The notes below the pieces were generated by a model that was not told where the DNA came from, did not search any database, and saw only the letters and a program-made list of their open reading frames with translations. The position numbers and the translations under genes were made by a program. From a virus, in IMG/VR virus record IMGVR_UViG_3300044949_001206, positions 1 through 30,736 of that record: a stretch of 30,736 bases of DNA, one strand, 5' to 3'. The stretch's first letter is position 1. Every line of letters begins with the position of its first letter. Shown here piece by piece: positions 9,058 through 16,817 of the stretch.

Positions 9058-9257
9058 TAGAGACCCTCCTCGTGGCTCTCGGTGGCCTCGTCGGCCGGGT
9101 GTTCACAGTGCTCGTCGTGGACGTGCTCGAACGCTTCGAGCTGGAGTAGCTGCTCGGCCTGCTCCTCGGAGACTTCGCGGGGCTCGCCGGGTGCCCAGGC
9201 GCCCCCACCGGGGAACCAGCACGGGAGCCGATCTGCTTTCAATTGAATCAGCGGCAC
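9057..9257 (-). CDS. Small acidic hypothetical protein of the head-tail region
   Basis: This 66-aa protein starts with GTG at 9257, preceded by an excellent TAGGAGGT Shine-Dalgarno. It begins MPLIQLKADRLPCWFPGGGAWAPGEPREV and continues with a Glu-rich helix (SEEQAEQLLQLEAFEHV). Small phage proteins with a similar layout, an SH3-like beta start followed by 'pGe.reVseeqAe.Ll', occur next to tail tube and connector genes. Its His/Cys-containing tail (HVHDEHCEH) might bind metal. The stop overlaps the tube gene start, so it is translationally coupled to it. Function is unknown. Confidence 0.72.
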   Translation of the reverse strand: MPLIQLKADRLPCWFPGGGAWAPGEPREVSEEQAEQLLQLEAFEHVHDEHCEHPADEATESHEEGL

Positions 9258-9266
9258 GGAAACCTC

Positions 9267-9785
9267 CTACGAGTCCTGTAGAGTTATCTGTAGTGTTATA
9301 CCCGACGCGATCGACGCGAAGTAACCGTCCGGCGTGGCCTGCTCGTCCGGGCTTCCACCCTGAGCGAGAGCCAGCTCCGCGAGCCCACCGAACTGCCCAC
9401 CGCCGGGTCCGATCTCGAGGGCCATCAGCGTCTCGATGCAGGACGCTGCCCGCTGGATGCTCGTCAGCAGGCCCACCCGGTCGCCGGGGCGATGCTCCAC
9501 GGGGAGCCTGCCCATCATCCGGATCTCGAGCCGGACCAGGTAATCAGTCTGCCCGGCCGCATCATCGTCCGCCGCGCGGTCGTGACCGGCGTACTTAACC
9601 GAGGCCACCACGACCCCGTGACGCGCCATCACGGCCTGCTCGATGTCGTGCTCGACCACCTGCGTCACGACGCCCACCCCGCCCGCGATGGCGCTGGCGT
9701 CCATGAAGGCCGTGCTCGAGCGCAGCACGGTCGCCACGGCGTTCACGGCCTGGTTAATCCAGTTAAAGCGATCAGCGTTGCTCAC
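9267..9785 (-). CDS. Probable tail terminator / minor tail protein
   Basis: This 172-aa protein starts with GTG at 9785 behind a GGAGGCACCG Shine-Dalgarno and overlaps the previous gene by 14 nt. It lies between the Mu gpG-like completion protein and the tail tube gene, where siphoviruses encode the tail terminator that caps the tube and joins it to the head. An N-terminal helix (WINQAVNAVATVLRS) is followed by a beta-rich region with basic Arg patches (YLVRLEIRMMGRLPVEHRPGD) and a final strand (SGITLQITLQDS), compatible with the terminator fold. No catalytic motif is visible. The name depends mostly on position. Confidence 0.6.
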   Translation of the reverse strand: MSNADRFNWINQAVNAVATVLRSSTAFMDASAIAGGVGVVTQVVEHDIEQAVMARHGVVVASVKYAGHDRAADDDAAGQTDYLVRLEIRMMGRLPVEHRPGDRVGLLTSIQRAASCIETLMALEIGPGGGQFGGLAELALAQGGSPDEQATPDGYFASIASGITLQITLQDS

Positions 9786-10428
9786 CGGTGCCTCCGATCG
9801 TGCCCTCGAGGATCATCCGCTCGAGCGTGTCGCGGTCGTTATTCGTGAAGAACAGGAACGGGCGGGTGCGGTTCTGCACCTCGGCATACGGGACGGCCGT
9901 GCCGAACCGCATCTCGAGCGGACCACGCTCCCGGATGGCGCCCATCCCGCTCACGCTGGTCAGGCTCGTGAGCAGCCGACGCGTGTCCTGGAGGATGGAG
10001 TCGCCTTCTTTGAGGCGCTTACCCGAGGGTCGCAGGTGCCCGCGAACCGTTCGCTCCTTCACAGTCGAGCGACGATCGCGCACGATGCTGCTGCCACTAT
10101 TCCGGTTGCGATTAGAAAACGAACCCAGGACAGAGAGTCGCCATCCCGCAGTGCCTTGATAAGCTCGGATCGCAGCCAGGCGAGGCACGCCACCCCACGG
10201 CGGGACAGCCACGCCGTCAGTCTTGCGGACATAGACCGGGGTCTTGAAGTAGCTCCATGTGACTCCACGGTTCGTCCCCCCGAGCCGCAGCTCCTGGAAG
10301 TGTTCGATCATCTGCGTGCGCATGTGGTTCTCGAAGCGTCGGAACGCGACCGAGTGATTCCCGAGCCGTCCGTTGAGGCGGGACAGCTCGATCTTGAGCG
10401 TCTTGATCTCGTTTCCGACGATCGCCAT
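9772..10428 (-). CDS. Virion morphogenesis / tail completion protein (Mu gpG-like)
   Basis: I place the start at the ATG at 10428 (MAIVGNEIKTLKIELSRL), where the upstream connector stop overlaps as TGATG. A longer reading that extends upstream only re-reads the connector gene out of frame. The 218-aa product has an N-terminal helix pair, a basic middle and the C-terminal phrase NRTRPFLFFTNNDRDTLERMI. This matches the end of the phage virion-morphogenesis family (PF05069), typically 'ARPFLG.s..D...i..il'. These proteins complete the head-tail joint. Its position between the gp6-like connector and the probable terminator agrees. Confidence 0.7.
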   Translation of the reverse strand: MAIVGNEIKTLKIELSRLNGRLGNHSVAFRRFENHMRTQMIEHFQELRLGGTNRGVTWSYFKTPVYVRKTDGVAVPPWGGVPRLAAIRAYQGTAGWRLSVLGSFSNRNRNSGSSIVRDRRSTVKERTVRGHLRPSGKRLKEGDSILQDTRRLLTSLTSVSGMGAIRERGPLEMRFGTAVPYAEVQNRTRPFLFFTNNDRDTLERMILEGTIGGTGEQR

Positions 10429-11411
10429 CACCACACCCGGACGGCGCGGAACGGGTCGAGCAGGACGCGGATGCCGCTCGGCAGCTCCTGGCCGCCACGG
10501 TTCTCGTAGAACCACGCGATGGCCTGGAGCACGGCGAGCTTGAGCTGTGCCGGAACGCTCGCAGCCGTGCCGAACCCGGTAACGTACCGGATGCGCAGCC
10601 CGGCAACGTCCCGGAGACCGTCCGGCCAGGTCTGCCCACGAACGAGGACCAGGCGCGGGACGAGTCCGGAGCTGTCGAGGTAATAGTTCGTCGCGGCGAA
10701 GGTCTGCGCCACGTTGTCATCGCCGAAGTAGCTCACCGAGGTCACCGACTGCACGGGCCCTCGCGGAAGCTCGACCCACGGGAGCCGACGCGCGCGACCG
10801 CTCAGGTAGAACGGGGCCTCGGGCAGGGGATACCGGTAGTCGACCGGGTCTTCGACCGGACGGTCCAACCACAGGTCCCAGGTCTGCGTGATCAGAGACC
10901 GACGGGTGTAGTCCTCGACGAGCCCCCGGGCCTGCGCGATGAGGCTCGTAATCAGGGTGTCGTCGGGGCTCGAGGCCGCGTCCTTCACGATGGTCAGCGA
11001 GAACGGGGCCGCAGCCGTGGCGACCGTGGCGACAGCCCGCAGGTACTGTGCGGCGCCAGTGTATTCAATCTCATGGATCTGGTCATCGTTCGATGCCGCA
11101 ACCTGGCCGAAGTCGGCGAAGGTGGTCCAGGTGACGGTATCGGACGACTGCTGGATGCGCACATCGACGGCCGCGCCGCCGGTAAACGTGCCAGCGTTGA
11201 GCTGCACGAGGACCCTGCCCGAGAACCCGAGGACCGACACGGTCGACCCCACGAGGCCGTAGGCAGCGACCACGGACTGGAGAGCGGGCTTGATCGATTG
11301 GACCTCGGTAACATCCGCGGCGAACTCCGTCGAGTCGATGCGCAGAAACGCCTTCGCCTCGGTGAGCGTGACCGGCTCGGTAGCCGGTGCCGTGTAGAGT
11401 TGCAGGCCCAT
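10428..11411 (-). CDS. Head-tail connector (HK97 gp6-like) with inserted beta domain
   Basis: The 327-aa protein starts at the ATG at 11411 (MGLQLYTAPATEPVTL) after a GGGAGGGATC Shine-Dalgarno. Residues 1-30 (VTLTEAKAFLRIDS) and ~149-175 (DDTLITSLIAQARGLVEDYT) are the two halves of the helical gp6-like connector core, which is normally continuous. About 115 residues (~34-146) are inserted between them, and these resemble the 129-aa capsid-adjacent protein encoded just upstream. The C-terminal half (PRGPVQSVTSVSYF, LRIRYVTGFG) is the common extended part of this connector family. It would form a ring under the portal. The insertion is unusual and may project outward as a decoration-like domain. 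Confidence 0.82.
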   Translation of the reverse strand: MGLQLYTAPATEPVTLTEAKAFLRIDSTEFAADVTEVQSIKPALQSVVAAYGLVGSTVSVLGFSGRVLVQLNAGTFTGGAAVDVRIQQSSDTVTWTTFADFGQVAASNDDQIHEIEYTGAAQYLRAVATVATAAAPFSLTIVKDAASSPDDTLITSLIAQARGLVEDYTRRSLITQTWDLWLDRPVEDPVDYRYPLPEAPFYLSGRARRLPWVELPRGPVQSVTSVSYFGDDNVAQTFAATNYYLDSSGLVPRLVLVRGQTWPDGLRDVAGLRIRYVTGFGTAASVPAQLKLAVLQAIAWFYENRGGQELPSGIRVLLDPFRAVRVW

Positions 11412-11467
11412 GATCCCTCCCGGGGTGGGGATAGGGGAGCCCCTCGCGGAGCCCCCCTCCCTTGACG

Positions 11468-11857
11468 TTAGACCGCGACGCCGCCCTTGTGGCGCTCGTT
11501 GCCGCGAGCGACCATTGCCTCGACGATGGCGCCGGTAGCAGGAGCGCCGGCGACCGTCAGCACCACGCGAACGTAGCGCTTGTTGCCGATGTAGCTCACG
11601 GACTGGATCGCGTTCTGCGAGCAAGCCGCCAGGCTGCCGATGAGGTCAGCAGCCGCCACCGCGGTGTAGCCGGACCCGGAAGCGTCCGAGTGCTCGACCG
11701 ACGGGGTATGCGTGCCGTCCGTGATCGCGCCGCAGTGGACGATCACGAGTGCGCTCTCGTAGCCCTGGAGATCCACCGCGGCGCCGTTCGTGGACGACGT
11801 GCGAGCGGCAGGGTTCAGCGAGAGAGCGGGTTCGATGTTGTTCTTGAGGTCCTTCAT
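11468..11857 (-). CDS. Capsid-adjacent structural protein, possible decoration or head protein
   Basis: This 129-aa protein starts with ATG at 11857 behind AAGGAGGGG. It lies between capsid and connector genes, where phages keep small head decoration or completion proteins. The sequence has alternating beta-type segments (AVDLQGYESALVIVHCGAIT, GNKRYVRVVLTVAG) and an alternation SGYTAVAAADL. The same order of segments recurs inside the connector insertion (LGFSGRVLVQLNAG, AQYLRAVATVA). It is a recurrent phage protein type, normally annotated only as hypothetical. A head surface or joining role is inferred from position and from the shared domain. Confidence 0.75.
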   Translation of the reverse strand: MKDLKNNIEPALSLNPAARTSSTNGAAVDLQGYESALVIVHCGAITDGTHTPSVEHSDASGSGYTAVAAADLIGSLAACSQNAIQSVSYIGNKRYVRVVLTVAGAPATGAIVEAMVARGNERHKGGVAV

Positions 11858-11869
11858 CGTCGCCCCTCC

Positions 11870-12976
11870 TTAGGTCGAACACTTGAGCTTGCGGATCGCC
11901 TCGGGCAGAACCACCTGGCCACCCACCCGCTTGCGGGCGATGAACCGGATGTTCCCGGAAGCGGCCTGGGTGAACGGGTCACGCTGGACTTCGATGGCGA
12001 CGCGATCGACGATCGTGTAGCCGGCGCCGAAGTCACCGAACAGGACGGGGAACGCACCGGCGCCTTCGGCGGGCATGTCCGGGGCTTCGACCACGGGGCG
12101 GCCGAGGAGCAGGCTGGGCTGGTCCCCGCCGAGGCCGGGCTGCCACAGGTACTGACCCGAGGTCACATCCTTGAGCTTGCGGACGCTGGCGATGGTCGCG
12201 CGACGCATCATCCACACCGCGTTCCGAGCATAGCCGTCCTTAACCGCATAGAACAGCTCGATGAGCCCGTCCGCGCCTACAGCGGTCGCGACGCCCGAGT
12301 TCGTCTCACCGATCGAGGCGTTCGTGAGCAGGCCTTCCGGCTTTCCGATCGCATCGCCCGAGATGAAGGCGGAACCTTCAGCCACGGCGAACCGCTCCGA
12401 GAACTCGGCGTTGAGTTCAGCCTCAACGTTGAACGCGGCATCCTCGAGCATCTGGCGCGAGACGTCCACCAGGGCGTACATCTCGTGCGTGGGGATCTCT
12501 TCGAGGCCGAAGGTCAGGCCGGTGGTCTCGGCGCGGGCGCCGGACTCGGCGACCCAGGCAGCCGAGAACACGCCGGAGCGCTTCGGGAGCTGGATGGCCT
12601 TCGCGGCGGTCTGACGGACGCGAGCGACCGAACGGACCGGGCTTGCGACCGTGATGCCCTTGATGATCTCGCGGACGAACTCTTCGGGGGCCAGGTATCC
12701 GCCCAGGGTGTCGTCAGCCAGGATCAGGGCCTTCTGCTCGACAGCGCCGGTGCGCAGGAACTTGTTGTAAGCGGCCTTCGCCTCATCGACACCAGCCGAA
12801 GCGTTGCCGAGGAGAGCGGGGCGGTTGGTCTTGGTCTCGAGTGCGTCGATGCGCTCGTTGATGCGATCGACGTGGGCGCGAGTCTCAGCAGCCGATTCGC
12901 CGAGCTTCTTGGCTTCCGCCAGGGCCCGGTCGTTGACCGATTTGAACTCGTGCCAGAGATTCTGAATCTCGGACAT
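11870..12976 (-). CDS. Major capsid protein, HK97 fold
   Basis: This 368-aa protein begins with a charged helical delta domain (about 1-55, SEIQNLWHEFKSVNDRALAE), which acts as internal scaffold in HK97-type phages and is removed by the protease encoded upstream. The mature part starts near GGYLAPEEFVREIIKGI and continues with ALVDVSRQMLEDAAFNVEAE, AVAEGSAFISGDAIGKPEGL and a C-terminal RVGGQVVLPEAIRKLKCST. This is the full canonical layout of the family. No separate scaffold gene is seen, in agreement. A weak Shine-Dalgarno AAAGGATAACGAAC precedes the ATG, so the very high expression expected for a capsid may depend on transcript structure or coupling. Confidence 0.95.
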   Translation of the reverse strand: MSEIQNLWHEFKSVNDRALAEAKKLGESAAETRAHVDRINERIDALETKTNRPALLGNASAGVDEAKAAYNKFLRTGAVEQKALILADDTLGGYLAPEEFVREIIKGITVASPVRSVARVRQTAAKAIQLPKRSGVFSAAWVAESGARAETTGLTFGLEEIPTHEMYALVDVSRQMLEDAAFNVEAELNAEFSERFAVAEGSAFISGDAIGKPEGLLTNASIGETNSGVATAVGADGLIELFYAVKDGYARNAVWMMRRATIASVRKLKDVTSGQYLWQPGLGGDQPSLLLGRPVVEAPDMPAEGAGAFPVLFGDFGAGYTIVDRVAIEVQRDPFTQAASGNIRFIARKRVGGQVVLPEAIRKLKCST

Positions 12977-12981
12977 GTTCG

Positions 12982-13998
12982 TTATCCTTTCAGTGCCGCA
13001 CGCAGCAGGGCGGCGAGGGTGTCCATCTCCGGCTCGCCCTCCTCGGGCATGCCGGGCTCCTCCGGTGCGGCTCCTTCGGGCGGGGTGGATTCATCCGGCC
13101 CCTCCATCAGGAGTGCTTCCATCATGGCCTGCGCCATGACCAGATTGTTCATACCCACCTCGATGAGCGTGAGTACCTGGGCCATCCGGGACTGGTGCTC
13201 GGCGCCGTCCTTGATCGCGGTCACGCCGGCGAGCTCGTTCGCGGGAAAAGTCACGAGGCTAACCTCCAGCAGCTTGAGTTCCTTCAGCTGGCGGACCTTA
13301 CCCTGCCAGCCGTCCTGCACGACCTGGTAACCGATCGACAGGCCCTTGATGGCGCCCTGGCGGAGCAGCGCGTAAGCCTCACGACCGCGGGCCGTCTCGA
13401 GGTTGATCTCGCCGCGCACGACGCGCAGGCCCTTCGAATCCTCGACCAGCTCGAGCACGCCGACCGGCTCGGTGGTGTCGTGCTGCCAGAGCAGGGGGAC
13501 GACGTTGCCGCGCTCGGTCAGCGACTTGCGGAACGCGCCGGGCATCACCACGTCGCCGTGCTGGTCGACGTTGTTGAAGATGCTCGCGTAGCCGGTGAAC
13601 ACTCCAGCCTCGTCGGCCAGGTCGCCATCCGAGATGCGGACGGCCTTGCGGTCGATGGTCTTCATGGCCTTTCCGGCCTCCTCTCGGTCGATCATTGCAG
13701 CCACCTTGTTACTCCATACCCGCCCGGGCTCGCCGCCCCAGAGCAGGAACGCGACGTATCCCGGGGTCGGCGGGCTGTCCCAACCGGGCCGCTTGTCGAC
13801 CGCGTGGCGAGCGTGCCATGCTCTCATCTTGATGATCTTGTCACGGCTCGCGGGTTCCCCCGAGGCCATCCGACGAGCCCATGCCACCGTCTCGGGCTGG
13901 AGACCTTCTCCGCTTGCCCCGGCCTCGTGCAGCTCCAGGCCCCGGCGCAGCGCCTCCCTCACCCCCTGCGGGGGCGTCAGGTACTTTTCGATCGGCAT
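12982..13998 (-). CDS. HK97-type prohead protease fused to an N-terminal phage domain
   Basis: The ATG at 13998 follows a strong AGAGGAGGCGACCG Shine-Dalgarno, so the full 338 aa is probably translated. Residues ~112-270 form the S78 prohead protease: FTGYASIFNNVDQHGDVV, the catalytic His in LLWQHDTTEPVG, the catalytic Ser in GLSIGYQV, and LLEVSLVTFPANELAG. It would cleave the capsid delta domain during maturation. The first ~110 residues (PPQGVREALRRGLELH, ETVAWARRMASGEP, DKRPGWDSPPTPGYVAFLLW) are a separate domain that I have a general impression also occurs alone or fused in other phages; its function is unknown to me. The C-terminal tail is Met- and Glu-rich with a Pro/Glu spacer. An internal ATG at 13668 could produce the protease alone. 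Confidence 0.92.
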   Translation of the reverse strand: MPIEKYLTPPQGVREALRRGLELHEAGASGEGLQPETVAWARRMASGEPASRDKIIKMRAWHARHAVDKRPGWDSPPTPGYVAFLLWGGEPGRVWSNKVAAMIDREEAGKAMKTIDRKAVRISDGDLADEAGVFTGYASIFNNVDQHGDVVMPGAFRKSLTERGNVVPLLWQHDTTEPVGVLELVEDSKGLRVVRGEINLETARGREAYALLRQGAIKGLSIGYQVVQDGWQGKVRQLKELKLLEVSLVTFPANELAGVTAIKDGAEHQSRMAQVLTLIEVGMNNLVMAQAMMEALLMEGPDESTPPEGAAPEEPGMPEEGEPEMDTLAALLRAALKG

Positions 13999-14010
13999 CG
14001 GTCGCCTCCT

Positions 14011-14244
14011 CTAGTGATCCGCGCTGTACGGGTGCATCTCCTTGACCCGATGGAAGGTCCACGTCCAGTCGCTTCTTGCGACGAGATAGCCCTCTGTCTC
14101 GAGGACGTATGTGCTGCCGGGGTTCTCTCGACACTCATCCTCCGCTCCCGCACGGGCCGCGGGTTGACTTTCGTGCCAGATCTCCCGGTCCCACTTGTCC
14201 AGCGAGGGCCGGTAATCGTACCGCTTCCCGCGCTCGTCCTGCAT
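14011..14244 (-). CDS. Small hypothetical protein (77 aa)
   Basis: The frame ends in TAG at 14013-14011, just before the protease ribosome-binding site. It encodes MQDERGKRYDYRPSLDKWD... and ends TWTFHRVKEMHPYSADH, rich in Trp, Tyr and Asp. I chose ATG 14244 because it lies 4 nt past the upstream stop, as expected for coupled translation. A GTG at 14268 in the same frame is an alternative that would add eight residues and overlap the upstream gene. No family is recognised. Frames extending further upstream look like an artefact. Confidence 0.55.
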   Translation of the reverse strand: MQDERGKRYDYRPSLDKWDREIWHESQPAARAGAEDECRENPGSTYVLETEGYLVARSDWTWTFHRVKEMHPYSADH

Positions 14245-14248
14245 GAGG

Positions 14249-14545
14249 TCATCGAGGGTCGGCCTCACTATCGGCGGGATCGGGCCACCGGAAGATGGTG
14301 ACGGGTGCCACCCCCGCGTGGACCGCGTCACAGAAGACTTCCGCTTCGCCACCGCCATCACCATCCCAGAACATGCTCCGCCGGGTCTTGACCCCGGGGA
14401 ATCGTGCGCGCAGGTCCTCCTCGAGGATCGCGCAGGCAGCCACCGCGTGCCGCTCGCCCTGGACGTGCGACACGATCGGGTGGATGATCGCCCGGCGGAT
14501 CGCCTCGCTCGGGTCCGGGCTCGCGGGGTGCACGGGCTCACTCAT
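14249..14545 (-). CDS. Small hypothetical protein (98 aa)
   Basis: The ATG at 14545 (MSEPVHPASPDPSEAIRRA) overlaps the stop of the previous small gene by 8 nt (ATGAGTGA). An in-frame ATG at 14572 is less likely because it would overlap more of that gene. The product has an N-terminal helix, a middle with HAVAACAILEEDLRARF, and an acidic end. I recognise no family. It lies between the portal-MuF and protease genes with two other small genes, a place where accessory head proteins are often encoded. Confidence 0.55.
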   Translation of the reverse strand: MSEPVHPASPDPSEAIRRAIIHPIVSHVQGERHAVAACAILEEDLRARFPGVKTRRSMFWDGDGGGEAEVFCDAVHAGVAPVTIFRWPDPADSEADPR

Positions 14546-14711
14546 GCTCGTTGATCCAGGTGTGGACTTCAAGCACGTCGTCGCCCTTGAGGATGACGCT
14601 CGCGCGGTCCTGATGCAGCACCGAGGCCAGCGGACCGTACCTCTCGCTCTTGATTTGCGCCGCGTTCATGGCGATGCGGCGGTTGCCGTGCTGGATGATC
14701 TCGACCATCAT
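14538..14711 (-). CDS. Very small hypothetical protein (57 aa) after the portal gene
   Basis: The frame starts MMVEIIQHGNRRIAMNAAQI and ends HTWINEHE, with TGA at 14540-14538. The two adjacent ATGs at 14711 and 14708 overlap the portal stop, and a GGAGGGGA purine tract lies just upstream, so the second ATG is the better-spaced start. It fills what would otherwise be a gap of about 160 bp in a tightly packed operon, and both of its ends overlap neighbouring genes. Function is unknown. Confidence 0.6.
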   Translation of the reverse strand: MMVEIIQHGNRRIAMNAAQIKSERYGPLASVLHQDRASVILKGDDVLEVHTWINEHE

Positions 14712-16795
14712 TCCCCTCCGATCGGGACTTCGACGTAGACCTCATCGCATCGGCATTCGCAGACGTTCGCGGCGCCTCCTGCCGGGTCCTTCGGGTGCAT
14801 CATGCTCACTCCGCCGACATCGTAAGGCTCGTCCATCGCGACCACCTTGCCGTTCATCTTCGCGTGGTCCTCGCGGGTCCGGCTGTCGATCACCGAGATC
14901 CACCGCTTCCGTAGCTCGATGCCCAGCGGCTGGATGTCCTGGTTGAGGCTCACGGCCTCGAGGTTCGCGCCCTTCGACGCCGCCATTCCGACCTCGGTGC
15001 GAGCGATGAGCATCGGCCGGTACTGATAATTCGTCTGGTAATCGCCAGGCAGCACCCCGGCATCCGTGACCTCGTAGAGCCCGCGGATCTGCTCAGCGAT
15101 GGCCTTGTAGTCCAGCGCCCGCTCGATGCCGTCCAGCACGATGCTCTGTATCTCGTCCTGCGTCGTCTGGTTGATCAGGCTCACCTGCGAGGCGACCACG
15201 GTCTTGACCCATGAATCCCACAGCGACCGGACGTTCGCGAACACACCCTTGACCTCGCGCGCCCCGAGAGCCTTGCGACGATGCGCCAGGGCCTTGCCCA
15301 CGAGGCTCGCGCTGTCACGCCCGACACGATCGTACAGGCTCGTCAGGACGGGCGTGAGAGCGTCCTGCGAGCCGAAGCTAGGGTTTACGTTGCCGCCCTC
15401 CACCTGGTCGGCGATGTCGCCCAGGCCGGCGCGGAGAGCCTTTCGGACGCGGGGCTCGTAGATCCCGACCCAGTATTCCCGGCGACGGTCCATGGCCTCG
15501 TTAAGCTGCTCGAGCGGGTCGGGCGCTGCCTTGACCTCGGGAGCCGGTGCGGATGCTTGGCCGGTGACAGGTGCAGGCGCCACTGGTGCGGGGGCCGGAG
15601 CCGTCAGCGCGTCGAGCGGCACGAGGGTCCCGGGCTCGAGGATCACGTCACCTTCTGGGCGCTCCTCGTAACCGGCCATCACGCGCTGCTCGTTGACCGT
15701 CAGCCACGACGCGGCCTTGATCTGATTGAACAGCGCCTCGCGGTCCTCCTGGAGCGCCTCGATGCTGTCGCGGTCGTAGGACAGCGTGAGCGCCGGGCCG
15801 AACTGGGGCGCAAGCCAGTTGTTCAGGTCGTCGGCGATGCGGTCGAGCAGGGGCAGGATCGTCTCGGTGTAAAGCGCCTTCCGGGCCTCGCGGCGGTTCT
15901 GGTAGGTGGCGCTCATCAATCCGACCAGCTCGCCCGGCACACCGAACGCCGCGCAGATCCGCTGAGCCGACCACAGCATCGACTTGTCCATCGACATGTC
16001 CTGCGGCGAGAAGCTCAGCGGCTGAGCCTCGAGGCCACCATCCAGGATCATCGGGCGCCCGACATTGTCCGTGCCCTGGTAGAGCTGCTGGATCTGCGAC
16101 TTGAGCCGGTCGTACTGCCGATCGTCGAGGGCGTCTTGCGATCGTAGGACCATCCCGGGCATCGCCTGGTTCTGGAGAAGCCGGACCTCGTACCGCGCCA
16201 GCTCGTTGTCCTGGTCGATCGCACGGGCCGCGGCTTCGAGGGGCGACATCCCGTACCAGTCGTCGAGCGGCGAGAAGAGCCGGATGTGAAGGCAGTGCTC
16301 CGTGTCGAGGTCGATGCGAGCGGTGGAGACTTCGTAGCGATAGCCGCGCACCCGGTTCTGAGCGTCCGGGAGCACGCGCATGCGGTCGGGCCGGAGGATG
16401 TAAAGCTCTCGGGGGGCGCCCCGGTCGGGACCGACGGCCTCGACGTAGCTGTTCCCGGCGATGAGCAGGAAGCTCACGAGCTGCTCGGCCCACGCCCCGT
16501 AGCCCTGCTCGGGGTTCGGGCGGCGCAGCAGGTCGAGGAGCGGGTGGCTGTCCAGCTCACGGGCGGCGTCGCCGCGGCCCTGATAGAGCCGCCAGGGAAT
16601 ACCGGCGATGCCACGGGCGATCTCGGTCACGCAGGCATAGACCCACGGGTTCGTCGCATAGCCCTCACGGCTCAGCGCCTGGTAATCCCGGGGCGTCCAG
16701 ACCGCGTCCGGCAGGTTGCGCACGAGCGCCTGCGTGGTCGCGCTGGCCTTCACCTCGACGCCCAGCGCCCGGCGCATCCAGTCACGGAATCCCAT
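14708..16795 (-). CDS. Portal protein fused to a MuF-like minor head domain
   Basis: I prefer the start at 16795 (MGFRDWMRRALGVE), where a GAAGGGAG Shine-Dalgarno is well placed. ATGs at 16798 and 16816 are alternatives, the last adding seven residues. The first ~400 residues are an HK97-type portal: YATNPWVYACVTEIARGIAG, YILRPDRMRVLP, DDWYGMSPLEAAARAIDQDN, EDREALFNQIKAASWLTVNE. A Pro/Ala linker follows at ~400-430. The C-terminal ~240 residues match phage Mu F-like minor head proteins (PF04233): LIARTEVGMAASKGANL, RWISVIDSRTREDHAKM, AANVCECRCDEVYVEV. The portal is the DNA channel and packaging-motor dock; MuF-type proteins sit inside the head and may be ejected. The two are usually separate genes, so the fusion is notable. 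Confidence 0.93.
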   Translation of the reverse strand: MGFRDWMRRALGVEVKASATTQALVRNLPDAVWTPRDYQALSREGYATNPWVYACVTEIARGIAGIPWRLYQGRGDAARELDSHPLLDLLRRPNPEQGYGAWAEQLVSFLLIAGNSYVEAVGPDRGAPRELYILRPDRMRVLPDAQNRVRGYRYEVSTARIDLDTEHCLHIRLFSPLDDWYGMSPLEAAARAIDQDNELARYEVRLLQNQAMPGMVLRSQDALDDRQYDRLKSQIQQLYQGTDNVGRPMILDGGLEAQPLSFSPQDMSMDKSMLWSAQRICAAFGVPGELVGLMSATYQNRREARKALYTETILPLLDRIADDLNNWLAPQFGPALTLSYDRDSIEALQEDREALFNQIKAASWLTVNEQRVMAGYEERPEGDVILEPGTLVPLDALTAPAPAPVAPAPVTGQASAPAPEVKAAPDPLEQLNEAMDRRREYWVGIYEPRVRKALRAGLGDIADQVEGGNVNPSFGSQDALTPVLTSLYDRVGRDSASLVGKALAHRRKALGAREVKGVFANVRSLWDSWVKTVVASQVSLINQTTQDEIQSIVLDGIERALDYKAIAEQIRGLYEVTDAGVLPGDYQTNYQYRPMLIARTEVGMAASKGANLEAVSLNQDIQPLGIELRKRWISVIDSRTREDHAKMNGKVVAMDEPYDVGGVSMMHPKDPAGGAANVCECRCDEVYVEVPIGGE

Positions 16796-16817
16796 CATCG
16801 CTCCCTTCGCAGACATG

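Noticed and set aside
10429-10515. N-terminal extension of the tail completion protein
   Set aside because: The added residues are Arg/Pro-rich and only re-read the end of the connector gene; the ATG at 10428 forms the usual TGATG junction.
11420-11460. GC-rich repeat ggggagcccctcgcggagcccccc as a terminator between the 129-aa gene and the connector
   Set aside because: The copies are mainly direct repeats of gggctcc-type words; pairing is imperfect and there is no U-tract. A weak hairpin is possible but not supported enough to list.
11462-13330. A 622-codon open frame on the plus strand opposite the capsid and neighbouring genes
   Set aside because: It is antisense to the capsid gene and others with clear homology and is explained by GC-rich codon bias; there is no start signal or recognisable protein pattern.
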